From NCBI GenBank assembly GCA_022822785.1, contig JAJEAL010000134.1, forward strand, positions 139,349 through 203,348: a DNA stretch of 64,000 nt. Direction: 5' to 3'. Positions 30,333 through 40,843 of this stretch are shown piece after piece (positions within the stretch are counted from its first letter, which is position 1; the number at the start of each line of letters is the position of its first letter). The stretch is from Candidatus Poribacteria bacterium (GTDB lineage: Bacteria; Poribacteria; WGA-4E; PCPOR2b). The notes under the pieces are model-generated. The model searched no databases. It saw nothing but the letters and a program-made list of their open reading frames with translations, and was not told the DNA's origin. Both the position numbers and the translations under genes were made by a program.

Positions 30333-30695
30333 TTATCTCATCTCCTTTTATGGAACGAAACGTCGCAGTCATTCGGTGAAACGTGTGCTTTGCCAGATGA
30401 AAAAGTAGAATAACTTATCCAGCACTTCTATATTGATGAGATATTTTGACAGGGAAGCGGTGGACGAGATAGGCATTGCAGCGTCGAGCGTATTTTCGTT
30501 TGCAGTTATGAGATTAAACTAAACCTGTAACGGAGCGGATCTGTCTAATTCCGCAGGGCGTAAGTAGGTATAGCGCATCAATACTATCAAAGTGTATCAG
30601 AAAGTTCGGTCAGAGGCAAGCGATTTTTCGTGCGGATTCCGAGGCGTAAGGGACGCGTCGCTGTGCAGTAAAAGAAAAAGATAAGGGCTCATACA

Positions 30696-32735
30696 ATGGC
30701 AAAACGGATACTGATTGTTGAGGATGATAGTGATGTTGTTGGGTACATTGAACATCTATTGAAAAGTTTGGGATATAGTGTTTGTGGTGTTGTTTCGTCG
30801 GGAAAAGCCGCGATACGGAAGGCGGCAGAAACACAGCCAGATTTGGCGTTGATAGATATGATGTTGACAGGCGATATCGATGGGATAGCTGTTGCTGAAC
30901 AGATGCGGACCCGTTTCAATATTCCTGTGGTGTATCTGACCGCTTATGTGGATCAACGCTTACTGAAACGGGCGCAGATAGCCGAGCCTTTTGGCTATGT
31001 GCTCAAACCGTTCGCTGAAAGGAGATTGCACCTTAACATCGAGATTGCGCTTTACCGGCATGAGATGGAACGCAAATTTAGAGAGAGCGAACAGTGGCTT
31101 TCAACCATTCTCAGAAGTATCGGTGATGCGGTGATTGCTACCGATAAGAATGGGCAGGTCCAATTTATAAATTCCGTTGCTGAAACGCTGACGGGCTGGC
31201 GGCTGGAGGAGGCTTTTGGTAAGGATTTGGGTGAGGTTTTTAATGTCATTAGTGAGGAGACAGATGTTCCTATCAAGACACAGATTATGAAAGCGCTCCG
31301 GAGGAGAATCGTTGTTAGTTTGGCAGAGCCAAACATACTCGCTGCTCGTGACGGCAAAAAGACGCCGATTGATTATAGCGCTGCCCCCATCAGGGATGAG
31401 AAACAAAATACGACCGGTGTGGTTCTGGTCTTCCGTGACATCACTAGACGTAAGGAGGCCGAGGAGGCGCTGAGATTGACAGCGGATGCCTTAGAGAGTC
31501 AGACCCGAATCTTGCAATCTATTCTGGACAGTATGGGCGACGGTGTGATTGTCGCAGATGAGACGGGAAAATTTCTGTTTTTCAATCCGGAAGCGGAAGG
31601 GCTTATTGATATTGCCAGGGATACAACGATGAGTGAATTACCTGAAAAATACGGTCTGTTTCTGCCTGACACGATTACCCCTTTTCCGGCGGAGGAATTT
31701 CCGCTCACACGCGCTATCCACGGTGAGTTTTCAGACAACGTTGAGATGTTTATACGTAATGAGAATGTGCCACAGGGCGTTTACATTGAAGTTGCTGGGA
31801 GACCGTTACAAGACGAATTGGGTAAGCAAAGAGGCGGAGTTATCGTTTTTCGGGATGTGACCGAACGCAAACGCGCGGAAGAAGCGCTTGCTCGTGCTTA
31901 CACGCAGGGCAGGTTGGAGATTGTCGATACATTACTCCACAATATTGGGAATGCTATCAATAGTGTGACGATAGGGATTGGGACGGTTTACGAGAATCTA
32001 GTGAAGAATCGACTGACACGTCGTCTTAGGGCGCTGGCAGACGCAATTGAAGGGCATCAGGAAGATTTTGGTGATTATGTGACAAATCATCCACAAGGAC
32101 AAAAGGTTGCCCCTTTTATTATGCGGCTCGCAGATGATTTTACGATTCAAGAGAAAAAGTTGGCAGAGATAGTCAGTCGCGTGCAGGATAGAGCTGAGCA
32201 TGTGGCTGATATCGTCAGAATGCAGAAGTCACTCGGCAAGAGCAGTATGTATCGTAAAGATATCAACCTGCGGCAGGCGATAGACGATGCCATCACAGTA
32301 TTGGCGGAGTCTCTCAGGAAAAGAGATATTGAAGTTCATATTGATTGTAATAATACCCCAGCAGAGATTCGGACGCAAGAGAGTCAATTCCATCAAATGC
32401 TAGTTAATCTGATTAAAAATTCGGTTGAAGCGATAGATGAACTTGCCGGCTCAATGGATCTCAATAGCCCTCCTTTCATCAAGGTCCGGTGTTATGTTAA
32501 ATTGAACTCTTTTATTCTTGAGATAACTGATAACGGTATCGGTATTGAAAAGGATAAATTCGCAGTCATTTTTGAGGGGGATTATACAACCAAGGAGTCG
32601 GGCAGTGGACTTGGGCTTCATTCGATAGCGAACTTCGTTGATGGATGGGATGGGAAGGTTTATCCATTAAGCGATGGCATTGGCAAGGGGGCAACCATAC
32701 GAGTCCTGCTCCCGCTTTCTTCGGTCACCCCGTAA
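30696..32735 (+). CDS. Hybrid sensor histidine kinase: N-terminal receiver, two PAS domains, atypical H-box, HATPase
   Basis: ILIVEDDSDVVGYIEHLLKSLGYSV...LALIDMMLTGDIDG; PAS segments; LLHNIGNAINSV; ITDNGIGIEKDKFAVIFEGDYTTKESGSGLGLHSIANFV. Confidence 0.88.
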   Translation: MAKRILIVEDDSDVVGYIEHLLKSLGYSVCGVVSSGKAAIRKAAETQPDLALIDMMLTGDIDGIAVAEQMRTRFNIPVVYLTAYVDQRLLKRAQIAEPFGYVLKPFAERRLHLNIEIALYRHEMERKFRESEQWLSTILRSIGDAVIATDKNGQVQFINSVAETLTGWRLEEAFGKDLGEVFNVISEETDVPIKTQIMKALRRRIVVSLAEPNILAARDGKKTPIDYSAAPIRDEKQNTTGVVLVFRDITRRKEAEEALRLTADALESQTRILQSILDSMGDGVIVADETGKFLFFNPEAEGLIDIARDTTMSELPEKYGLFLPDTITPFPAEEFPLTRAIHGEFSDNVEMFIRNENVPQGVYIEVAGRPLQDELGKQRGGVIVFRDVTERKRAEEALARAYTQGRLEIVDTLLHNIGNAINSVTIGIGTVYENLVKNRLTRRLRALADAIEGHQEDFGDYVTNHPQGQKVAPFIMRLADDFTIQEKKLAEIVSRVQDRAEHVADIVRMQKSLGKSSMYRKDINLRQAIDDAITVLAESLRKRDIEVHIDCNNTPAEIRTQESQFHQMLVNLIKNSVEAIDELAGSMDLNSPPFIKVRCYVKLNSFILEITDNGIGIEKDKFAVIFEGDYTTKESGSGLGLHSIANFVDGWDGKVYPLSDGIGKGATIRVLLPLSSVTP

Positions 32736-32787
32736 TGAAATGTGAAACGCAGGGACAGGCGGAACGGAGCCATCTTTGCGGAGGCAC

Positions 32788-32847
32788 AGTGGATTGACAA
32801 ATCCACAGCGAGCAGGTCCATTAACATTTATCTGACAATGTGCTAGT
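32788..32847. repeat. Inverted repeat copy A, upstream of the sigma-54 activator
   Basis: gtggattgacaaatccacagcgagcaggtccattaacatttatctgacaatgtgctag; matches reverse complement of 34807-34866. Confidence 0.85.
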
Positions 32848-32871
32848 GTTAGCGGTTAATAGGTACATATT

Positions 32872-34800
32872 ATGGAATTCAAAAAGGACTGGAACTATCG
32901 TGTCTTGGTCGTTGACGATCAGCGCGAAATACATCAGGATTTTGAGGAGATGCTTACGCCCGGTTTAGCGGACGCATCGACAGATGACTTGGCAGCAGCG
33001 TTTACTTCAGAAGTTGATGAGAGTTTTCTCCCGAAATTCACACTCCTCCACGCACGAAGTGGGGCCGAAGCGTATGATATCATCCAAGCAGCAATCGAAA
33101 CGGACGATCCAATTGCTGTGGCGTACATAGATATAAGAATGCCGCCCGGTATGGACGGGATTGAGGCTACACGACGTATCCGAGCTGTTGACGAAAATAT
33201 TGAGATTGTCCTCATGACCGCGTATACCGATAAATCGCTCGGCGAGATTGTCCGCGAGATGGAGCTGCTCCACAAACTGCTCTATATCCGAAAACCGTTT
33301 GCCCGTGAGGAGATACAGCAGATAACGCTTGCCCTTGCGGAGAAATGGAATGTTGAAAGCGAATTGGGCGAGAAACGCCGGCAGCTCGAAATTAGCAATC
33401 AAAGACTTGAAGCCGTGCTTGATTCAACCGGAGATGCGATTGCGATGTTTGATATCAAGGGGCGTTTGCTGTTTGCTAATCGCGGGTATGAAGAAATGTT
33501 TGAGTTGACGGCGGCTGCAATGAAACAGATGTCATCTGAGCAGCTAGGTGAGCATATCAAACAATACTTCCATGAACCGGGGCGTTTTGGTGAGACGGAA
33601 ACTTTACTGCTCGCACCCCCCACTAAGGAGTTTGGAGAGGTCACGGAGGTTAGCCGCCCGGAACACAAAATGCTCTACCGTTTCACAGCACCGGTGCACG
33701 ATATTCAACAAAATGTCATTGGGCGTATTATCGTTTTTCGGGATATGTCCAAAGAGATTGAAATCAGCCAGATGAAGGTTGAAGTCTCGCGTTTACGCAC
33801 TGAACTCGAAATGAAATATGCGTTTGATAAAATTATCGGCAAGAGCGAAACGATGAGGGCGGTCTACGCCCTGATGCAACAGGCGATCGAAAGCAATATT
33901 ACCGTTCTGATTCAGGGAGAAAGTGGCACAGGTAAGGAGCTTGTCGCAAGAGCCATTCATGTTAACAGCCCACGCAAAGAGGGCCCATTTGTGGCGGTCA
34001 ACTGCGCTGCCATTCCTGAGTCCCTTATTGAGAGCGAACTTTTTGGTCACGAGCGCGGCGCGTTCACCGGCGCGACGGTGCAAAGAATTGGGAAATTCGA
34101 GAGTGCGGATGGGGGGACTATCTTCCTTGATGAAATCGCTGATATGCAGCCGCTGGTTCAAGCCAAATTGTTGCGTGTGCTGCAGGAACGGGAAATTCAA
34201 CGTGTCGGTGGCACAGGTAACATTTCCATCAATGTCCGGGTGATCGCAGCGACGAATAAGGATCTTGAAGCTGCGGTGGAAGCGGGTGAATTCCGCGAAG
34301 ATCTCTTTTATCGGATTGCCGGTTTCCCAATACCGATTCCACGTCTCAAAGAACGGCATGAAGACATTTCGCTGTTAGGACACCATTTTTTGAAAGAATA
34401 CGCTGAATCCGCGGATAAACCGATCGCCGGGTTTTCCACCGGCGCGTTACAATTATTGATGAGCTACGATTGGCCCGGCAACGTCCGAGAATTAGAGAAT
34501 ACCATTGAGCGGGCTGTGCTTTTGGAGACATCAGATGTGCTACAAGCGGGCAATCCTGCTCTGAGCGGTCTGCACTCGACGAGCAGGGGGAATTCCCTTG
34601 ATAGCGATAGCGAGAGTCTGCTCTCCCACCCTTCAACCTCAACCGAGATCCTATCCCTTGAAGAGATTGAGAAGCAAGCGCTTATCCATGCCCTTGAAGT
34701 GACCGACAATAACATTACGAAAGCTGCACAGGCTTTGGGGATCAGTCGGGTTACTATTCATCGGAAATTGAAGAAATATAAGCTGCTTGGCAAAAAGTAG
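32872..34800 (+). CDS. Sigma-54-dependent response regulator (receiver - PAS - AAA+ - Fis HTH)
   Basis: [53 protein letters not shown]-terminal [24 protein letters not shown]. Confidence 0.94.
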   Translation: MEFKKDWNYRVLVVDDQREIHQDFEEMLTPGLADASTDDLAAAFTSEVDESFLPKFTLLHARSGAEAYDIIQAAIETDDPIAVAYIDIRMPPGMDGIEATRRIRAVDENIEIVLMTAYTDKSLGEIVREMELLHKLLYIRKPFAREEIQQITLALAEKWNVESELGEKRRQLEISNQRLEAVLDSTGDAIAMFDIKGRLLFANRGYEEMFELTAAAMKQMSSEQLGEHIKQYFHEPGRFGETETLLLAPPTKEFGEVTEVSRPEHKMLYRFTAPVHDIQQNVIGRIIVFRDMSKEIEISQMKVEVSRLRTELEMKYAFDKIIGKSETMRAVYALMQQAIESNITVLIQGESGTGKELVARAIHVNSPRKEGPFVAVNCAAIPESLIESELFGHERGAFTGATVQRIGKFESADGGTIFLDEIADMQPLVQAKLLRVLQEREIQRVGGTGNISINVRVIAATNKDLEAAVEAGEFREDLFYRIAGFPIPIPRLKERHEDISLLGHHFLKEYAESADKPIAGFSTGALQLLMSYDWPGNVRELENTIERAVLLETSDVLQAGNPALSGLHSTSRGNSLDSDSESLLSHPSTSTEILSLEEIEKQALIHALEVTDNNITKAAQALGISRVTIHRKLKKYKLLGKK

Positions 34801-34806
34801 TCAGTA

Positions 34807-34866
34807 CCTAGTACATTGTCAGATAATTGTTAATGCTCCTGCTCGTTGTGGATTGACAAATCCACA
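34807..34866. repeat. Inverted repeat copy B, downstream of the sigma-54 activator
   Basis: cctagtacattgtcagataattgttaatgctcctgctcgttgtggattgacaaatccaca; reverse complement matches 32788-32847. Confidence 0.85.
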
Positions 34867-35076
34867 ACACCGCCGCAAATCGGGCTTGGATATGGCTATC
34901 CAAGTCTTGGACTCTCCCCGATAAATCGGGACAGGCGGAACGGAGCCGTGAGGCAATTATCATGATTTATTTGACAGAGCACTAGTCGTAACCAAAATAA
35001 CCACCCCACCGAAACGCAAGAATCCAAAACAGCGCGTTGCCACCTTACCAAGCCGGCAGCAGACACATCAATACCC

Positions 35077-35874
35077 TTACTTTTTCTTCCTAGCCTCGAC
35101 CAGCACTGATACATTAAATACATCAATATTGGCGCGGGAAGAATCTTTGGCATCCTGACGGAGATTGGCGGTCAGTAAATACTTGCCGGGAGCCGGAAAG
35201 ATTAATTCACATTCACCGTCGGCGTTGGTAACTGCCGCTAACATTGTATCATGTCCGCTATCCATCTCCGAGTAAACCTGGACCTCTTGGCCCGGAACTG
35301 ATTGACCTCTCGACAGAACGCGAACTACAAACCCCTTTCCCACGAAGATCTTGTTTGGATGTGTGACTGGCACGATTTCTAAAAATGCGCCGGCAGGTTC
35401 CAGAACGCGTTTCGTATATTTCTTCACCGTCACGAAAGTGGTGGTCTGCGACCATCGATGTGCCGATTGGATAATCTTTTTGCCGGGGAGTTGGTCTTTC
35501 GATTTGCTAGCCCACCTCTTCTTACCATCTACCTCAAATTCCGTCACATAGTGGGCTGGGCGATCGGTTTCGATTCGATAGGTGCCCGGCTCTTGCAGTT
35601 CTATCTCCCCGACAGTCCTCGTCTGACCAACAAAAATAGATGATGGTCGTCCCATACGCCAGCCTTTCGGATGGATAATCGTTAAAAGGGTTCCTGACCC
35701 CCGTCCAGAGATAAACCGTTGGTCGCCCCATGTGTGCTCTATACCCAACCAAGGGGATTCACGCTTTGTATAGAAAAAGTTGGGTAGTATCCACTGCTGA
35801 TGCCCAAAGACCGGTGTAATCACGGCAGTAAAAAAAGTTACAACAAGAATACAGGTTGCCACATGTTTTAACAT
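35077..35874 (-). CDS. DUF4198-like secreted protein (GH-leader, Ig-like domains)
   Basis: MLKHVATCILVVTFFTAVITPVFGHQQWILPNFFYTKRESPWLGIEHTWGDQRF...GKYLLTANLRQDAKDSSRANIDVFNVSVLV. Confidence 0.65.
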   Translation of the reverse strand: MLKHVATCILVVTFFTAVITPVFGHQQWILPNFFYTKRESPWLGIEHTWGDQRFISGRGSGTLLTIIHPKGWRMGRPSSIFVGQTRTVGEIELQEPGTYRIETDRPAHYVTEFEVDGKKRWASKSKDQLPGKKIIQSAHRWSQTTTFVTVKKYTKRVLEPAGAFLEIVPVTHPNKIFVGKGFVVRVLSRGQSVPGQEVQVYSEMDSGHDTMLAAVTNADGECELIFPAPGKYLLTANLRQDAKDSSRANIDVFNVSVLVEARKKK

Positions 35875-36020
35875 AGTTATCCTCCTATGTAGCTCATTCT
35901 TCGGACTTGTGCATTGGTAATTCACCACTGGCAGTACGATTCACAATGCTCGACCAATCGGGCAACTACAGTCAATCTGTAGATGTGTAGTAGGTCTCGG
36001 ACTCTTGCTCGTAGATCGGG

Positions 36021-36129
36021 GACGATTTATCGAATACTCGTTGTGTCGCGCGGTGGTGTGTGGTGAATTGAGCGGGATACTTTAGCGCGATATCGTTGGT
36101 ATTTGACGCGCAATGAATTGCGCTACTAC
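36021..36129. repeat. Inverted repeat, left copy (about 109 bp)
   Basis: By-eye alignment with the reverse complement of 38001-38109: about 15 mismatches in about 109 positions. Confidence 0.88.
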
Positions 36130-36367
36130 AAATTGCTTTCAACCCCGATAAGACCGGGGTTGAAGTACATAACTCCTAAATAAGAGATATATTTATCCAC
36201 CCCCTCATTTTAATTGGAAAGGAATTGCCAACACCAGCTGCCCTGTATCCACCCCAAAAAATAAAAAACCGGTTTGGGAACAGAGGAAGAATGCTCATCT
36301 AAGGTCATTTGTAAATAGGTTGGTGCATACTCCACTTAGAACCAAACAGCCAGCGAAGCAGATGGGG

Positions 36368-36407
36368 CGTTATGCTAAAAGCCTATGATGAGACTTTTAG
36401 CATAACG
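36368..36407. terminator. Stem-loop downstream of small secreted peptide 1 (14-bp perfect stem)
   Basis: CGTTATGCTAAAAG-cctatgatgaga-CTTTTAGCATAACG. Confidence 0.65.
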
Positions 36408-36433
36408 AAAGGGGCTGATTTTACCACTGAAGT

Positions 36434-36646
36434 CTATTCTCCAGTAACAAACTCATGGTCATGGTCGATCCATGTGCAATCCCAGCCGGCTATAGGGCTG
36501 TTGACAATCTTTACTGTGCCGTTCTTCTCGCACCGCCACTGGTCGTGTGCCTGTGCTTCATAGGTAAAGCATGTGATCATTGACACTGCCAACAAGCTTA
36601 GTGCTAAAACGAAGACCATTCCTAGGGTTAATGTTTTTCGTAACAT
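36434..36646 (-). CDS. Small secreted protein 1 (70 aa, Sec-type leader)
   Basis: MLRKTLTLGMVFVLALSLLAVSMITCFTYEAQAHDQWRCEKNGTVKIVNSPIAGWDCTWIDHDHEFVTGE; AAAGGAG RBS; paralogue at 42744-42965. Confidence 0.8.
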   Translation of the reverse strand: MLRKTLTLGMVFVLALSLLAVSMITCFTYEAQAHDQWRCEKNGTVKIVNSPIAGWDCTWIDHDHEFVTGE

Positions 36647-36949
36647 TATAGTCAACTCCTTTCGGATTTGCAGAAGCAATTGACTTCTGCTGTTAGAGAT
36701 AGAACCCTTTTGAATCTTCCAATTTCGAGACAGGCATGAACAAATTTTACGGTTCACGAATTTATCTGTCCCGTTGCGATTATAAAATACCAGCCAACCG
36801 ATAACAATTCCAGTCACTTTTGGGAGAGTGTTGACGTAATATGTCCAGACCTCTTAAAGTTGGATAACATTTTGAGATTATTGGTTGATATACTTTATAT
36901 CAAGCTCAAAGAAGAATAAACTGATTTGAGAGCAGAGGAGGAAAGACAG

Positions 36950-37915
36950 ATGCAACGGAGATACGATCTCGCACATTTGATTGTAGCTAGTGTTGTCGTC
37001 TTGGATCTAATGCTATTGATGGTATGCGTTGAAGCACAGGCACAGATTGCCTTCATGTCTGATAGGGATTGGCACTGGGAAATCTATGTGATGGACGACG
37101 ATGGTGGTAACCAGCGAAACCTTTCTAATAGTCCTGGTGATGACAAGCATCCCTCATGGTCTCCTGACGGTAAGCGGATTGCTTTTACGGCTGATAGGAG
37201 TGATAAGGATTGGAACCGGCAAATCTACGTGATGGACGCCGATGGGGGTAATCAGCGAAACCTTTCTAACAATGACTTTGATGACATGGAACCCTCATGG
37301 TCTCCTGACGGTAAACACATTGTCTTTGTTTCCATTAGGGATGGAAACAGGGAAATCTACGTGATGAATGCCGATGGGGGCAAGCCTAAAAACCTGTCTA
37401 ACAATCCATTTCCTGATCTGAACCCCTCGTGGTCACCTGACGGTAAACGCATTATCTTTATTTCCATTGGAAATGGAGACTTTGACATCTTCGTTATGGA
37501 CGCCGATGGAGGGGATCGGCGAAACCTCACCAATAGTGACCGTAGTGACGAGGATCCTGCATGGTCGCCGGACGGTAAACGGATTGCTTTTACTTCCTTG
37601 AGGGCTGGGGGAAACCGGGACATCTATGTGATGGACGCCGATGGAGGAAATCAGCGAAATCTCACCAATCATCCCGATGTTGACTTCCACCCCTCATGGT
37701 CGCCCGATGGTAAAAGCATTGCCTTTGTGTCGAATAGGAACAGGGATTTGAATCGAGACATCTACGTGATGGATGCCGATGGTGGTAATCTACGAAATCT
37801 CACCAATCATCCCGATGATGACGAAGTTCCTGCGTGGCTTAACCCTGTTCTTTCAGTTTCTCGCGCCGGCAAAAAGTTTACAATATGGGGACGGCTCAAA
37901 CAGGTCGACCGATAG
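36950..37915 (+). CDS. Secreted TolB-like PD40 beta-propeller protein 1
   Basis: Leader MQRRYDLAHLIVASVVVLDLMLLMVCVEAQAQ; repeats NREIYVMDADGGNQRNLSNN...PSWSPDGKRIAF; RBS GAGGAGGAAAG before ATG. Confidence 0.9.
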   Translation: MQRRYDLAHLIVASVVVLDLMLLMVCVEAQAQIAFMSDRDWHWEIYVMDDDGGNQRNLSNSPGDDKHPSWSPDGKRIAFTADRSDKDWNRQIYVMDADGGNQRNLSNNDFDDMEPSWSPDGKHIVFVSIRDGNREIYVMNADGGKPKNLSNNPFPDLNPSWSPDGKRIIFISIGNGDFDIFVMDADGGDRRNLTNSDRSDEDPAWSPDGKRIAFTSLRAGGNRDIYVMDADGGNQRNLTNHPDVDFHPSWSPDGKSIAFVSNRNRDLNRDIYVMDADGGNLRNLTNHPDDDEVPAWLNPVLSVSRAGKKFTIWGRLKQVDR

Positions 37916-38000
37916 CTGCAAACAGTGTTTGCTGAGGTTGGCATAAACGCCAAGGAAAGGACAAAGACTTCATGCGATTAGGAGTTACGTGCTTGCGTTT

Positions 38001-38109
38001 GTAATAGCGCAATTCATTACGCGTCAGATACCAATAACATCGCGCTGAAGTATCTGGCTCAATTCACCAAACACTACCTCGCGACACAATGGGTATTCGA
38101 TAAATCGCC
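38001..38109. repeat. Inverted repeat, right copy (about 109 bp)
   Basis: Reverse complement matches 36021-36129. Confidence 0.88.
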
Positions 38110-38299
38110 TGACGACAAACCTAAGATCTTACTCTAGTTGCCCGTTTCTTAATCCCGGTTTATCGGAGATTCATCGAGCGTTGGAAAGAATATCCCGCAA
38201 CGTTGATTCACTGAAGGGCAAGTCGAAGACTCTCGGAGCGGAGGCTTTAAGTGTTCAACAAAGAGTAAAATCACTTTGAAAACACAGGAGGAATAACAA

Positions 38300-39334
38300 A
38301 TGCAACGAAAGGACAAGCTCACATATATGATTTTAGCTAGCGTTGTCGTGTTAGGGTTGATGCTGCTGATGGTAGTCGGTGAAGTACAGGCACGGATTGC
38401 CTTTATGTCTGATAGGGATGGGAACGCAGAAATCTACGTTATGGCTGCCGATGGTGGCAATCAACTAAACCTCACCAATCATCCCGATGGAGACGTTAAT
38501 CCTGCATGGTCCCCTGACGGTAAACGGATTGCCTTCATGTCCGATAGGGATGGGCACGTTGACATACACGATTTTCCTAATTATGAAATCTACGTTATGG
38601 CTGCCGATGGTGGCAATCAACTAAACCTCACTAATGATCTTGGTGATGACAGGTCTCCCTCATGGTCCCCCGACGGTAAACACATCGTATTTTCGTCTAA
38701 TCGGGATATGGATAGGTTTGAGGCTCATAACATTGAAATCTACGTGATAGACGCCGATGGTGCGAACCTACGAAGACTCACTAACAATCTCACTGAGGAT
38801 GAGTATCCCTCATGGTCCCCCGACGGTAAACGGATTGCCTTCAGTGCCCGTAGGGACGGACACTTTGAAAACGATTTTGGAATTACTTATGAAATTTATG
38901 TGATGGACGCTGATGGTGGTAATGAACAGAGGCTCACTGAAAATCGCAATAATGACTGGAATCCCTCATGGTCCCCTGACGGCAAACGGATTGCCTTCAG
39001 TTCTGATAGGAAGGGGGATGTTGTAAACTGGGACATCTACGTTATGGACGCCGATGGTGGTAATCCTCAAAACCTCACTGAAAATCGCGTTTATGACTCT
39101 TCACCTTCATGGTCTCCTGATGGTGAACGGATTGTATTTTCCTCTAATAGGGATAGGGATAGGATCTTTAACTCTGATATCTATGTGATGGACGCCGATG
39201 GGGGGAATCTTCAAAATATTACCAATAGTCTCCATAGTGACGGTAGTCCTGCATGGCTGAACTCACCTTTTTCCGTTTCTCCTGCGGGCAAGCAGTTTAC
39301 GATGTGGGGACGACTCAAACAGGTTGATCAATAA
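38300..39334 (+). CDS. Secreted TolB-like PD40 beta-propeller protein 2
   Basis: Leader MQRKDKLTYMILASVVVLGLMLLMVVGEVQAR; repeats EIYVMDADGGNxxxLT...PSWSPDGKRIAF; RBS AGGAGG. Confidence 0.9.
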   Translation: MQRKDKLTYMILASVVVLGLMLLMVVGEVQARIAFMSDRDGNAEIYVMAADGGNQLNLTNHPDGDVNPAWSPDGKRIAFMSDRDGHVDIHDFPNYEIYVMAADGGNQLNLTNDLGDDRSPSWSPDGKHIVFSSNRDMDRFEAHNIEIYVIDADGANLRRLTNNLTEDEYPSWSPDGKRIAFSARRDGHFENDFGITYEIYVMDADGGNEQRLTENRNNDWNPSWSPDGKRIAFSSDRKGDVVNWDIYVMDADGGNPQNLTENRVYDSSPSWSPDGERIVFSSNRDRDRIFNSDIYVMDADGGNLQNITNSLHSDGSPAWLNSPFSVSPAGKQFTMWGRLKQVDQ

Positions 39335-39572
39335 CTCCCGTGAGAGAGGGAAGGCAGGGCCAACTGTGAGCAAGCAGCATTCTGACACAGAGTCCGTAAG
39401 ATTAAGGTAACGGGAGCTGCCGCTTGGTGTCTCCCCCTGAAAATTATACAGATTCAAAACTGTGCCTAACGGAGGCTAATACGTAGTGAGTAAGGATAGA
39501 TGGAACAGAGATCTCCGTTCCCCACGAATTAGCCTCGTTGAGGCAAGTTTGGGATCGGTTATTGCCTTTACA

Positions 39573-40355
39573 TCAACTATCGACTGTTTCTCCCCTACAT
39601 CGGTGCGGCTTTTGAAAATAAACACCGTGTAGATCCACCTGTTTCAATACTACCCCTTGAATCTGATGTTCTTTGAGATAATCTGTTACAGCCTCGCGGC
39701 ATCCGGGCCATCTCCAATAATCATCCAGAACAACAAACCCGCCTTCAACCACTTTATCATATAAGGTCTCTAAAACTACCTTGACCGACGCATACCAATC
39801 GGCGTCAATATGCAAGAGAGCGATAGTTTGAAGGTCTGCTGTCCCCAATGTATCATCAAACCACCCGGGGATAATATTGACATGCTGTAACGAGAGTCGA
39901 AATCGCCGGAAAATTCGCTCAACCTTCCCTGTCTCACCGTGACACCAGCCTTGAAAATAGGTCTCCCTTGCCTGTTTTCCGTCTCTGTTGCTTGGCCGCG
40001 GCAGCCCACGAAACGAATCAAAGAGCCATAGCTTTCTGGCTTTACCGGAGGCTTCATCGTCTCGATCCGCAACCCCCATCATGGCGGCAGATCCGCCATT
40101 CCACACCCCACACTCGACTATATCTCCGGGTAGATTCAGCCTGTTTGCCTTTTGTACTAAGCGATGGAGGTTTATCAGTCGCTTCACCGACACCTTTGTA
40201 TATCTGGGGATCAGCTGCAGGGTGAGCGCAGCGAGCCTGAGAGACTTTTTTCGGGGGTTGCGGACGAGAAACCATAGGCTATCGAGCAATCCCTTTCCTG
40301 AGAAGAGGATTTGACCGGTAAAAAAATCGGTAGATAGGAGTTTAATCAGATTCAT
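39573..40355 (-). CDS. TylF/MycF-family (macrocin-O-methyltransferase-like) methyltransferase
   Basis: LPGDIVECGVWNGGSAAMMG, LWLFDSFRGLPRPS, ALLHIDADWYASVKVVLETLYDKVVEGGFVVLDDYWRWPG. Confidence 0.88.
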   Translation of the reverse strand: MNLIKLLSTDFFTGQILFSGKGLLDSLWFLVRNPRKKSLRLAALTLQLIPRYTKVSVKRLINLHRLVQKANRLNLPGDIVECGVWNGGSAAMMGVADRDDEASGKARKLWLFDSFRGLPRPSNRDGKQARETYFQGWCHGETGKVERIFRRFRLSLQHVNIIPGWFDDTLGTADLQTIALLHIDADWYASVKVVLETLYDKVVEGGFVVLDDYWRWPGCREAVTDYLKEHQIQGVVLKQVDLHGVYFQKPHRCRGETVDS

Positions 40356-40603
40356 GGTGGATTTTTAGGTATTTGAGGGAATTATTGTCCCGATTTTATC
40401 GGGATTCAGAGCAATCTGAATCAGGATTTTCAGGTTTCTTAATCCCGATTTATCGGGGATTAAAGGATTTTCGGGATAGAACACGGAACGTCAAATCCCG
40501 CAAGTTCCGATTTTATCGGAATGCTCCCTGATAGGTCGGGACAGGCTGGAACGGCACGAGGATCCTTGATGTATCGGGACGTGATAGGGGGTTGGGTGCA
40601 TTT

Positions 40604-40680
40604 AGCCCCAGAGGGGCGACAGGTCTATAGCCGGGCGATAAGGCCCTCCTTCCAAGCCCCAGAGGGGCGACATGTGTATG
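40604..40680. repeat. Two copies of AGCCCCAGAGGGGCGACA(g/t)G(t)... in intergenic DNA
   Basis: agccccagaggggcgacaggtctatag and agccccagaggggcgacatgtgtatg. Confidence 0.8.
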
Positions 40681-40843
40681 GCAACGAAATGCTGTGCCGC
40701 TGTGAGGCGGTTTGCTTTGAATATCGATTTTATTGGGGCAATAATCCGTGCAATCCGCGTCCTCTGTTTAATCTGTGGTTCAGACGTTTCACGCATCATG
40801 TTTCCCGTTATATCGCTTCTATGACATAACACTCCGCTAGCAA

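Noticed and set aside
30089-30408. Short plus-strand ORFs opposite the NYN gene
   Set aside because: Antisense shadows with no recognisable motifs.
1-35000. A multi-gene defence island built on the restriction-methylase at the left edge
   Set aside because: Genes immediately to its right (cupin, SnoaL-like, membrane protein, rarA) are not recognisable defence partners; the other side is outside the window.
40521-40832. ORFs over the AGCCCCAGAGGGGCGACA repeats
   Set aside because: Repeat-derived reading frames; proline/glycine-rich with no family pattern.
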